The notes under the pieces were generated by a model that searched no databases, was not told the DNA's origin, and saw only the letters and a list, made by a program, of their open reading frames with translations. A program made the translations under genes and the position numbers. Positions 1-10,898 of a stretch of 64,000 nucleotides of DNA are shown one piece after another; the first letter of the stretch is position 1; every line of letters starts with the position of its first letter. Source of the stretch: Coprinellus micaceus (lineage: Eukaryota > Basidiomycota > Agaricomycetes > Agaricales > Psathyrellaceae); assembly GCA_951394405.1 (NCBI GenBank), contig OX596337.1, positions 3,658,001-3,722,000 of the forward strand. Direction: 5' to 3'.

Positions 1-12
1 TGGCTTTCAGGA

Positions 13-1710
13 ATGGACTGTGGGATGTTGAAGGACAACAAACCCATGCCCTACGTCTTCTCGAGAGAGACCCAAACGATCATCGACGCGTCTCAGGATG
101 CGATAGATACTTCGGTGATCCACAGCAAGGTCACGCAGCGGATCGAACAACTGGAGAGTGAGATTCAAGCTCTCAAGGGCTGCCACAACGCAACCACGAT
201 CACTTGTCGCCTTCCCATCGAAATCCTTTCCAACATCTTCCTTTTCCTCCCAGAATTCAAAATTCCATGGAATCTCTCGTATTCGTGGGTGCAGGCAACG
301 CATGTGTGCCGGCACTGGCGTTCGATTGCCACCAATTGCGCAAGCCTCTGGACAACCCTGGACTTCAGCCGGGCCCACCCATTCTTAGAGCTCCTGCTTG
401 AGAGATCCAAACAAGCACCACTCTCCGTCATCTACGAGCAGGAACACAATACCCCCGATCCGTCGCCGCTTTTGACTCGTGCTCTCTCGAGGGTGGATCG
501 CGTCCGGTCCCTGAATCTGATTGTTCGGTACAAATCCTCAATCTCTTCTATCGCTGATAGTCTCTCTCAGTGGACCGGAAGCGCTGCCGCCCTTGAGAAA
601 CTAGAGCTGCAATGGCGACACACCGAACGCCTTCTGCCGACCAACTTCCTACGAGGTGGGGTGCCCAAGCTTTGCCACCTCCGGCTGCTGGGATGCGATC
701 TTCATAGATGGGATACCCTTCCATTTGGTCCCTCGATCACAGTCTTACACCTCTCGAACGATATCGAAACCCAAAATCGCCCTTCTCCAGCGGAATTCTT
801 CAAGTCCTTCAGCCAAATGCCTTGTCTCCGTATGCTTAATCTTTCGCATTTCCTCCCCAGCATAGAGACCTCCCCCCCAACGGCCATTGCATCGCCTTTC
901 ATCTTTTTGTCCTTGCAGATCCTCACGGTCGAAGACTCGCCCAGTTACATCAATCACTTTCTCCAGTTGTCACAGTCACAAGCCGTCCACTCACTGAATA
1001 TCGCGCTCACGGAAACTTCGCAAAGAATGTCTGAATCTAGTATTCCGGAATTGTTCGACAAGATCGTCCTGTTTTTGGGTCAACTCAAACGAGGAGTGAA
1101 ACCACATCTCCGTGAGCTCCTTGCTGCCGACTTCAGTTTGGTGATGGAATTCGACACCCTCACTCCCGATCGCCCTTCGGCTAAGCCCGCGAACTCCATT
1201 AAGCTATCGCTATCGATAGGCGACGATGAATACCTCATAAATTCCCTTCTCGGCATCCTCGACGAGCACTTCGACTTGCAGAATTTGACTCGCTTGAAGA
1301 CAGAGACCGAAGCTGATTCTCTCGGGCTGTGGGATATAGGTTCTTGGCGGTTTTTTGGGAGACTTCCTAGCCTGGAGAGTCTTTCCTTCCAGGGTGCGGA
1401 GCTTGGGATGGTAGATTTTCTCAGAGTCCTGCAGGAAAGCATCGACTCTCAAGTTGACGCCCCGTCAACGCCGTTCCCCCGACTTTCCACCATCATACTC
1501 TCTTCCATGTGGTTTGAGAAAAGGCAAACGGAGATAGATTTTGATGACTTCTTCTCCGCACTTTTATCGATTCTAAAATATCGTAGCTTTTCACCTTCCC
1601 CTATCTCCGAGCTACAGATTGGGATGTGCGAACAGCTGAAGAAGACGCACATCACAACTCTACGGACTCGCTGCCCGGGGACGAAGATCGTATGGGATGA
1701 GGACACATAA
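13..1710 (+). CDS. F-box protein, 565 aa, 5' end possibly incomplete
   Basis: Single open reading frame without introns. Residues about 40-55 (QRIEQLESEIQALKG) form a short coiled segment, followed at about residue 67 by a classic F-box start (LPIEILSNIFLFLP) and the VCRHWRSIATNCASLW helix; this coil plus F-box layout is standard for expanded Agaricomycete F-box proteins. The rest is Leu-rich with weak LRR-like periodicity (LRMLNLSHF, LESLSFQGAEL). F-box proteins recruit substrates to SCF ubiquitin ligases through Skp1; the target here is unknown. The frame stays open to the first base of the window, so the true start may lie upstream of the Met at 13. F-box identity is sure from the motif; the gene has no recognisable orthologue name. 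Confidence 0.88.
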   Translation: MDCGMLKDNKPMPYVFSRETQTIIDASQDAIDTSVIHSKVTQRIEQLESEIQALKGCHNATTITCRLPIEILSNIFLFLPEFKIPWNLSYSWVQATHVCRHWRSIATNCASLWTTLDFSRAHPFLELLLERSKQAPLSVIYEQEHNTPDPSPLLTRALSRVDRVRSLNLIVRYKSSISSIADSLSQWTGSAAALEKLELQWRHTERLLPTNFLRGGVPKLCHLRLLGCDLHRWDTLPFGPSITVLHLSNDIETQNRPSPAEFFKSFSQMPCLRMLNLSHFLPSIETSPPTAIASPFIFLSLQILTVEDSPSYINHFLQLSQSQAVHSLNIALTETSQRMSESSIPELFDKIVLFLGQLKRGVKPHLRELLAADFSLVMEFDTLTPDRPSAKPANSIKLSLSIGDDEYLINSLLGILDEHFDLQNLTRLKTETEADSLGLWDIGSWRFFGRLPSLESLSFQGAELGMVDFLRVLQESIDSQVDAPSTPFPRLSTIILSSMWFEKRQTEIDFDDFFSALLSILKYRSFSPSPISELQIGMCEQLKKTHITTLRTRCPGTKIVWDEDT

Positions 1711-2674
1711 GCAGGACGGCGTCATGGACTAGAATATTCTCCGTATATTCACCAGACAGCTTCTTGTCGTAGCTTTGGTTTTTATATCGATACGTTTTGC
1801 CAGGACTTGCTGAAATATGACGTGCCCGGTGTCGGACGTTCTGAGGAAGTGCATGCTGGCCTAAGTTGACACGGTCGCACCTGGAAACAAAGCAATCGCC
1901 TTTCATCGGGTTGTAGTAGGTTCCTTCGACACCATCCTAATACCCTCTTTGTGTATTTATTCGCCCTTTTGGCCCAAAGTTTGCACGTACAAGATAAGCG
2001 CTCATTGCATCACTACCGGCGTTTCTCCAGCCAATAATCGCGGGGGCGCGGAGAACGCGCCTGACCAAGTTTGCCCTCTACCACAAACCTCGCGTCGAAC
2101 TGCTGGGCTTCTCAACCTTGCGGACGTGCTGCCCGGGTCTCAGCGTTGTAGGGGATCTGGAAGGAGGGTACCAATAGGATTCGGAGCGTTTGGGTTGATG
2201 TGAACCTGTCAATAGCTTCCTCAGGCTTTCCTTCCTCATTTTTCTGGTGCTTTGGGAATGCAGAACTGAGCGCTCATCTCAACGTTCAACCTCAACTTGG
2301 GTTAGTTTTACGACAGTGTTCCTGCTTGGTTATTGCGTTGGTCCCCCGCACCCGACATACCAGGGCGAGAGTGTGGGAAGGCTTTCGGCAACTGGCTTGA
2401 AGACTTATTGTGACGTCTCTGTGCTCTTGTCTTTTACCTTCATCGCCTCCTCATCACAAACGGGACGCAATGAATCTGGCAGAAAACGAGTCGTCCTTTC
2501 CTCCCTTCTCCCTCTGACGTCGACCTCATAAGGGTGCCGCAATTTGTGACACCCACAACCTCTTTGGGATCGACCACCAACTCCCGGCATGGGCCCAGTG
2601 TGAGAATCCGATGACAATGGGCTTCGACGCCGCTTTGGGCTGGATTACCCAGTCTGACCTTGCTACCAGCAACC
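1711..2674. other. intergenic, no gene seen
   Basis: About 960 bases between the F-box gene and the first DUF4470-MYND gene, both on the + strand. Only short unsupported reading frames are present; it should hold the 3' end of the first gene and the promoter of the second. Confidence 0.6.
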
Positions 2675-5600
2675 ATGGCACACCCAGTCATTTGGTCGTC
2701 CAAATCCTTCTTCTACCCGATAGGAAACACCCCCGCGACCTCCCTGACGGAGCATATTCCTTCTGAAGAAGATGCGACGATTCTGACGCTTGGTTGTGGT
2801 GATCCCAGGAATGCGTTATATACCATCGATCTCGAAGACAAGCATCGTAGGTGTTCAGGCCCTCGATCGTCCCTACCTTATAACTGAATGTGGTCGATAG
2901 CAATGAAGAGAAAGCTCGACATCACGTTTTGCGACATGGAGCCGGCTGTTCTCGGTTAGTAGCCATCCTTTTTCGCCGCACCATGCCCCAATTCAACTTT
3001 ATCCAGCTCGAAATGTGTTCATTTACACACTGCTCATCGATCAACACGACAAGGAAACCATCCAGCACCTTTGGAAGGTCTATCTCGATGTATTTATCGA
3101 CAAGCCAGCGGCCGATCTCATCATATCCCACTGCACCAAACTACTCGACCTCACGAGCAACATGGAGCGCTGGAATGCTCATGCCTACAGCGCGATCATC
3201 AAATTCTGCACGATGGATACCGTCGCGGTTCTTCGACGTTTCTGGACCAAATATACCGCCCCCGCGCAAGACATGAAGAATCTTAAGCCCCAGGTTGTCG
3301 AGGAGATGAAACAAGCTTATCAAGTCATGACAGACGGCATGGAGATCGGTACTGCTGTTCGATCTGCTGGGATAATGGCGGTGGACATGCTGCCCTTTGC
3401 GATGGACCACTTCAAGCACTACTGGGCGCATGGTGTAACGGATACCAAGGCCACCGAAATTGAGGGAGCCACACATGTGAATCCAACCCTCCTCTATTCT
3501 TCGAGTAGCGACAGCTTCAACCTCCACTATGGAACGGATCCTATCATGTGCTTTCATCTTGCACCTGCCCTCGCAGCAGTGCAGAGCGATCCTAACACCC
3601 CGGCGAAGTCCATCGAGGCGATGGTCACCGTCATCAAGTCCCAATTCGCCGGTTGGTGCCACAGCTTCCATCGCCGAACCAACTCCAATCAGACCCCCAC
3701 CACCAGGCCCCAGCTGCGATTCTTCGTTGGCAATGCCATGAGCTTCTGCAAATCCATTCTGGCCCTTGCAGAGAGTGGCAAACTTCACACTGCGGAATAC
3801 ACAAATCCGTGGGGTGCATCGACTGTCACACTCTTCGACGACTATGCGCCATCAGCTACCACCCCAGCACCCATTTCGTTCAACGTGATTGACACATCAA
3901 ACCTTGCAGACCACCTTGGGTTCCTCAACGTCCTACTCATTGCTGCGCCCCTCCTGAAACGAGACGCGAGCTCTGTTCTCTTCACCCACTCCCTCGTTGG
4001 ATCAAAGGGTATGAATCTCCAACACAAATCTGCCTTGGATGACATCGGAGTGGATTTGCCCCTCATATCAACGCTCTTCGGGCTTCTTCCAGAGCGGGTC
4101 ACCTCCGAGTTCACGTCTCAATGTATGTCACAGGAGATTATGCTGTCCAGCTTGATCGGTTCTCTCCAATTCCTCGAACTGAATGCATGGCGCGTGGCGG
4201 CACCTCTCGAGTCCGACATGGGATATTCGATTGCCTCTAATCCCGCCGATCTTGCCAGGGCGCTCTTCGCGACTTACCTCAACCTTTTCGCCGACGAAGG
4301 CACGGGTGCGTTGGGCGGCTTTATGCAGGGTGGAAAGGTCCCACTCAAGCATTACGTGCGGGACTCGTTCGTTTACTTCCTGACGCTCGCGAAGGGTCGT
4401 TACGCTGGCAATTGGCAGGAAGTAATAGCTCGGGTCCTGGGTTCGATCGAGACGGACAGGTCTCTCATGGTCGGAATAAACAACTACCAAGACCTGGCTC
4501 GTGGCCTTCACCTCTCCTGCTTGCAGGACATTATGCCAGAACCTAGTTCGTTCACCCCATCGACTCGTGACTTCATCTTCCGAGGGTGGAAGGACATCCC
4601 GAACGCAATCACTGTTGTGATGGTCATACCCCGCCCCAATATCCAAGACCTCATTGACGACTCAATCAATTCCCAGCAGATCCGCACTCCCTGCATCCAG
4701 TGCGAAATTTTGTGTCCTGGTGGCCAGAACGCTTTTTCGTCTTTCCAACCGACGTTTGGTACGATTGAGGAGACTGGCGCGGGGGAGTCCAGGGCGGCGG
4801 TTATTCACGAGGATCCAGCCGGATGGGCAGGGAATAGTGATCTCGTTGTGCACTTCCCCGCCCCCGCTTGGTTCCTAGTGAAATGGCCAGCGGGGCAGTA
4901 CAAAGTAAGCCTGGCCATGTTCCCCAATATGGCTTCTACAGGATACTATACGAAGAAGCTCGGTCTTAACCTCAACATCTATTCGACGACACTTGCGGAT
5001 TCGAAGCGAGCCTTCATATTGAGAGATCGTCCTCGAGCAGCCTCGCAGGCGATCTCCCAGCATGGGACCCTTTCGACATCGCCGGCTACGCTTACCCTTC
5101 CAGGTATTACTCACCGCCAACTCGTCACATTGGCGTTCGATGGCGCCAAGGTATCCTCCTTCACCATACGCTGCTCCGTCACCGATGAAAAGGCCGTGGC
5201 AACCCTAGCTTTGAAGTCTACGCAGGTCAATGCGAAGCCCCTCTCGGTTACTGCGGTTCGGGTCTCTTTTCCAGGGTTCGAATCCATACTTCACTTCCCT
5301 TTCCCAATCGATAGCTCTGCGGTCAAGACGCGGATTGCTCGAAAGTCTTCGTATGTTGAGGTACGTGTGCTTGGTCACATTCGATGCGTTCGAGACCTTC
5401 TAATTGGGTTGTTAGATTGAAGCTCGTGTTGCCCGTGTGGCAAGAGCTTCCGTAAAGCTCGACCCGTTCCCCGTCGTACGAACTCGCACCGGGGCTCTTT
5501 GGCAATCGCGGATGCACTACCTTTTCCTTGACTCGCTCCCTGCGCTGCGACCCACGATTGGAGCCGAGAGGTCGAAGTGGCTGGCCCCTCATCTCGGCGT

Positions 5601-6405
5601 GTCTTTGAACGAAGAGAAGGAAGCCGCAGAGGCGTCGGGACAGCCCAAGTCGGGCCTTCTCGAGCTGAAGGATAGCCTTTCGAGCATATACGTTAGGGTT
5701 TTGGATGACAACAACGGCAAACCGACCATATTCAAGCTCACCGACCTCGGCGGCGTTGGGGTTTACGCGCTTCTCTTCGTTAGCGCCCTGCGCATCGACC
5801 TTACGGGCAACACCGTCATCGCTGATGCGTGCATTCTGACTCTTACTTACGCAACCAACGACAATCCATCCCTTAACAGGGCTCTGTCGGGGCTTGTGGG
5901 TCAACAGATGGTCTCTGTTGATATTATGACGCCGGCTGAGGAGATCAAGTGGTGGAAGGTGTATATTCCGACCGCGGTTGAGCGTTGTAGGACGTGGAGG
6001 CATGGGAAGAACTGCGAGTATGTTGCAGAGGGGATACCTCGCTCAATGGAGGCAGGCACCGACCCGATCTGCAGTTGTGGCAGAGGCAAGGACCTCGGCG
6101 GGTTTGCCAACGTCAAGGAGTGGGCTGCGCTCAAACCATTCGTTACTCGCTTGGCTATTGGGATGCCCTTCCCGATGTCCCTTCTTGGTGGGACAGCATC
6201 GAAGATTCGGGGGATGATGAAGGCGAAAGGCAATCAGCCTAGCGATGTGACCATTGATCGGAGAGACGAAGCTTGTGCGGCATGCGGAAAGCCAGGGCAG
6301 CCAAAGTTGTTAGTGTGTTCCGCTTGCAAGTCCATTCGATATTGTTCTTCTGCCTGTCAGAAAGCACACTGGAAGCAACACAAATCCGCGTGCTCCAGAA
6401 ACTAA
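2675..6405 (+). CDS. DUF4470-MYND zinc finger protein, copy 1 (1189 aa)
   Basis: Four exons: 2675-2846, 2901-2954, 3007-5360, 5416-6405; all junctions are GT-AG and keep frame. The N-terminus carries the DUF4470 signature seen across mushroom genomes (FYPIGNTPA, LTLGCGDPRN, then ITFCDMEPAVLARN over exon 2/3). The last 41 residues are a MYND zinc finger with the full C-x2-C, C-x2-C, C-x3-C and H-x3-C ligand set (ACAACGKPG, CSACKSIRYCSSACQKAHW). Just upstream is another Cys-rich patch (CRTWRHGKNCEYV, ICSCGRGKDLGGF). MYND fingers bind proline-rich peptides in partner proteins; the long central region has no known function. The start was chosen because the next gene begins with an aligned Met. 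A tandem paralogue follows 700 bases downstream. Family sure, function unknown. Confidence 0.92.
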
Positions 6406-7105
6406 TGGAGCATCGGTGTTCTTTGTCCTTCTCCGCTTTGCTTTGTTATTCGACTCTGGGATTCTTAACACTGTCGCTAGACCTGCATTTATCTATCACA
6501 TACCTACTGTCACTTAAAAACGGGCCCCACCCATTTCCGGAGTGTCAGCACCCTCTGGCCTCTCGTTCTCAGACATTAAAACTTAGACGTGGCCCCGGGG
6601 TTGCTTTGAGGCGCGTACGGCAGAATCCACGGGTATAATACTGGATTCTCTTAATTTTTACCCTTCTTCTACGATCTCTCAGACTTCTAATTCAGTTCGA
6701 GACGCGGAAATCACGTCAAGCCACACGCTATCCATGCAGCGGTTTTCGTTCCTAGGCGAGATTAAGGACGAGTGCTTTGACCGCTGCCGGTAACCCTAAC
6801 CTCATTTCATCCACACAGTTGCCGGCGACGAGCCCAACCCTCCAGATCTTATAACCAGAACCACCATGTTCTCTTAACTCGAACCTCTCGAACCCTGCTC
6901 CGCGCCGCGGAACGGTCGTGGTGGCGCTTGATCCTCCTGACACCAGTGACCACAGAAAGCACACCTCGGATGGATCGCTCGGGTATGCTATATCGAATCC
7001 CGAAGAATTCATCTAGCCGGGAATGGCGGGCAGAATCCTGTCCTATAAGTGTGCCTTTCTGTGAATTTGCTTTGTGTAGGTAGCAAGCGTCCATTCAAAC
7101 CCACC
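6406..7105. other. intergenic between tandem DUF4470-MYND genes
   Basis: 700 bases between the two paralogues. No reading frame of note; it contains the terminator of copy 1 and the promoter of copy 2. Confidence 0.6.
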
Positions 7106-10100
7106 ATGGCTCACACCACCATTTGGTCACCCAAGCTGTTCTTTTATCCTGTGGGGAATACTCCCGCCGGCTCTCTCACCGAATCCATCCCTCCTGACGT
7201 GGACGCGGCCATCTTGTCCCTTGGCTGCGGTGACCCTAGGAGCACCCTGTATACGCTTTTTCTTGATGAAAAGAATAGTGGGTTTTCTCCCATTGTCGTT
7301 CGATTCACATTGTTGATTCCCCTTCAGCATTTCATCGGCGCCTCGATTTCACTTTCTGCGACGCAGAGCCGGCTATCCTCGGTAAGATAACGGAAAACGC
7401 CCTTCCTCGATACGTTGATGTTCACCCCATATATCTAGCCCGAAACATCCTCATCTACACCCTGCTCTTCGACCAATGTGACAGCAAGGTCATCAAACAT
7501 GTCTGGAATATTTATTGCGACATCTTTACCGACAAGTCTGCATTCGACCTGGTAGTGGCGCAGTGCACCAAGTTGCTCGACCTTTCCACCAGCATGGAAC
7601 GATGGGAAGCTCATCAGTACGGCACATTCATCGGGTTCTGCACCTTGGACTCGATGATCGCGATACGGCAATTCTGGAGACGCTACCTCTGTAAAGGGCG
7701 TGATATGGTCGCCCTCAAAGGCAGGGTTCTGAAGGAGATGGGAAAGGTGTATGACGAGAGGGTGGGCGGAGCTTTGGTGACCGCCGCCGTCCGCTCAGCG
7801 GGAATCATGGCCTCGGAAATGGGGCTTTTCGCGCCGTCTCATTTCACCCATTATTGGAAATGCGGCGTTACTGGGGTCGACGCCAAAGAGCTTCAAGATG
7901 CGACTCATGTCAACCCAACCCTCCTCCTTTCGTCCTACGGCGACAGCTTCAACGTCCATTATGGGACTGACCCCATCAAATGCTTCCATCTCGCGCCCTC
8001 CCTCGAGTCCCTCTCCTATGAGCATGATAATCCTCCCACCCCTTCGGTCACCGCTGCTAGCATAGTAGCGAACGTCAAGGATCAATTCGCTGGTTGGTGT
8101 GTAGGCTTCCATCGCCGAATGCATGCCCGGTCACCCAACGCCGAAGTTCGATTCCGATTTTTCGGTGGCAATGCAATGGGACTTTGCAAAGCGTTGCTCT
8201 CCGTTTCGCGAGGCGCACCGCTCAATACCACTGAACACGCCGATGTATGGGGCGCGACAACTATATCCTTCGTCAACGACTATCAGCAGAATTCCTCTTC
8301 CCCCGCTCCCCTCAACTTCAACGTCATTGACACATCAAATCTCGCGGACCACATTGGCTACCTGAACATCCTCCTGGTTGCAGCCCCCCTCCTCAGAAGG
8401 GATTCCCCCGCCGTCCTATTTACCCACTGCCTCGTAAGCTCTATCAACCAGAGACACGAGCACATCGCCGCCTTGGACACGATCGGGGTCGACTTACCTT
8501 TGCTCTCCACTGTGCTGGGGCTGGTACCGGAGCGAAAGTATTCCGACTTCACCTCCCAATCTATGAGCCCCGAACTGTTCCTCTCAGCCTTTCAACGAGG
8601 GGCTTCGTTCCAGTTCTTGGAGCTCAACTCATGGCAGGCGATAAGCGGCCCGCAAGCACCAGCTGGCCATACCTTCAACTGCAACGCACCGAAGTTCGGC
8701 GCTTTCCTTTTCTCCATATATCTCAAGCTTTTCCGAGACGAAAGCTTCTTCAACGCTCTCGGCGGCTCGACCTGCCCGAAGCACTACACCCGCGATACTT
8801 TCGTATCCCTTCTTTCCTATGTCAAAGAGAGATATGTCGGAAAATGGGCTTCCGTCATGGACCACGTTCTCAACTCAATCAAGGCTGACAGGACTCTCAT
8901 GGTCGGCCTTAATTACTACCAAGATCTCTCGCGGGGCCTTCAGTTGGCGGGTCTCGCGGACGTCGTCACAGTTCCCCGTTCACCTTCTCTGCCAATGGCA
9001 AGCCTTAACCCATGCTTCCCAGGCTGGCAGGATATACCCATCACCATCTACATCGTACTGGTGGTCCCCCGCCCAGTTATCCAGCGCATTCTGGATGAAA
9101 CCAAGGAGATGTCAACCCCCTGCATGCAGTGCGAAGTTCTATGTCCCCGAGGCCATAACGCCTTCGCTTCGATCCAGCCGACGTTCGGGTCCATTGAAGG
9201 TGGCGGAACCTCTCCTGGGAGGACGGGGGTCATCTACGAAGATCCAAAGCGTTGGTCTGGAACCAGCGACCTCATTGTCTATTTCCCCTGTCCCGCCTGG
9301 ATATTTTCGGAATGGCAACTGAATAGTTGCGCTGTGAGTCTGAACATGTGCGGCATGGTTGGCGCTGTCATCTTCACGTCAATACTGGGCCCAAACCTCA
9401 AGGTATGGTCGACCACGCTTGCGGATTCGAAACGCGCCTTCATATTGAGAGATCCCCCCCGAGTTGCCTCGCAGGCGACCTCTCAACATGGGAGCATTTC
9501 GACCTCGCTGACCGCCGTGACTCCTACCCCCAGACCCAGCACCGAGCCGCATCCGGTTGTGGTCAACATCGAAAATGGCATCGTCGCTTCCTTCACCATC
9601 CGTACCATGATTGTGGATAAGGTGGCAAAGGAGTCGCTCGCCGCCTCGGGGACTCGGGTCAAAACGAGGGCCATGTCTATCTCCACGGTTCATATCTCCT
9701 TCCCTCGCTTCGAAGCTACCCTCCACTTTCCCTATCCGATTGACGTGACAACCCTCATTACTCGCATTGCTCGGAAATCTTCCTATGTCGAGGTATGTCG
9801 ATGATTCGCTTTCCGCGAAGGGCACATCTCTAACTCGTCACCATAAATTCAGATCGAAGCTCGGATCGCCCACGCAACGAAGACGTCTCCTGGACTCAAC
9901 CCATTCCCAGTTCTTCCTTCGGGCGTAGGAGGCGTCTGGGCGTCGAGCATGCATTACCTAACCCTCGACGCCCTCCCGTCCCTGCGACGTCCAATGGACC
10001 CAACGGCAACGTGGAGGTGGCTGAGGCCTCATTTCGGACTGTCTCTCGAAGAGGAGTTGCGCCGCTCGCGAGCATCAGCGGGAGCAAAAAAATACGGACT

Positions 10101-10851
10101 CTCAGAGTTGAAAGACACTTTGTTTTCCCTCTTCGTTGGGGTTGCAGAAAAGCACTACGGCATGCCGACCCTCGTGGAACTGTGCCGGCCAGAGGTGGAT
10201 GGCATCTGTATTCTCCTTTTTGTCGACCGCCTCCGAATCGACCTAACAGGCAACACTATCATCGCCGACGCAAGTGTGCTCGTGCTCACGCCATCCCTTC
10301 TCAAAATTCCGGCCATTCGTGCGGCTTTGTCGGTATCTCGACTCACGCTCCAAATAAATCTTGTTCGGGAAGAAATCGGGTGGTGGAGCGCGTACCTCCC
10401 AACAGCGGTCGAACGATGCAGAACGTGGAAGCATATGGGAAAATGCGAGTACGTTACGAATGGTGTCCCTCGCTCGTTGGATCTGAGAGAGGACCCCATC
10501 TGTACATGCGGAAGGGGGAAAAACCTTGGTGGATTTGCGAACGTGAAGGAATGGGGCCTGTTCACTCCGTTTGTCACGCGGGTGGCCCTCGGTATGCCGT
10601 TCCCCACATCGTCCCTCGTTGACCTGGCATCCAGTGTTCAACGCCGCTTCACCGCGACGTCGCCTGCGTTCAGTGGTCTGGGTAGCGACAGGACTAGGCC
10701 GTCGTTCCTTGAAGTAGTTTGTGCTGGGTGTGGACAGCCAGGGGAGCCTGCGCTACAGGCGTGTTCTGCCTGCAAAATCGTGCGCTACTGCTCTTCTACC
10801 TGCCAGAAGGCGGATTGGAAGCGACACAAGCTCGCATGCTCTAGGATGTGA
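7106..10851 (+). CDS. DUF4470-MYND zinc finger protein, copy 2 (1192 aa)
   Basis: Four exons: 7106-7277, 7328-7381, 7439-9792, 9853-10851. The first three exons are 172, 54 and 2354 bases, exactly as in copy 1, so this is a tandem duplicate; only exon 4 differs (999 against 990 bases). The N-terminus (FYPVGNTPA, LSLGCGDPRS, FTFCDAEPAILARN) is the DUF4470 region and the C-terminus (VVCAGCGQPGEP, CSACKIVRYCSSTCQKADW) is a complete MYND finger. Protein identity to copy 1 is clearly high in the first 100 residues and around the Cys-rich C-terminal third and lower elsewhere, so the two have probably diverged under selection rather than by drift to a pseudogene. No lesion was found. The cellular role is not known. 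Confidence 0.92.
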
Positions 10852-10898
10852 TGTGATGACTTTCTTGCTGTAAATTTTCATTCTCTGAGCCTTCAACA

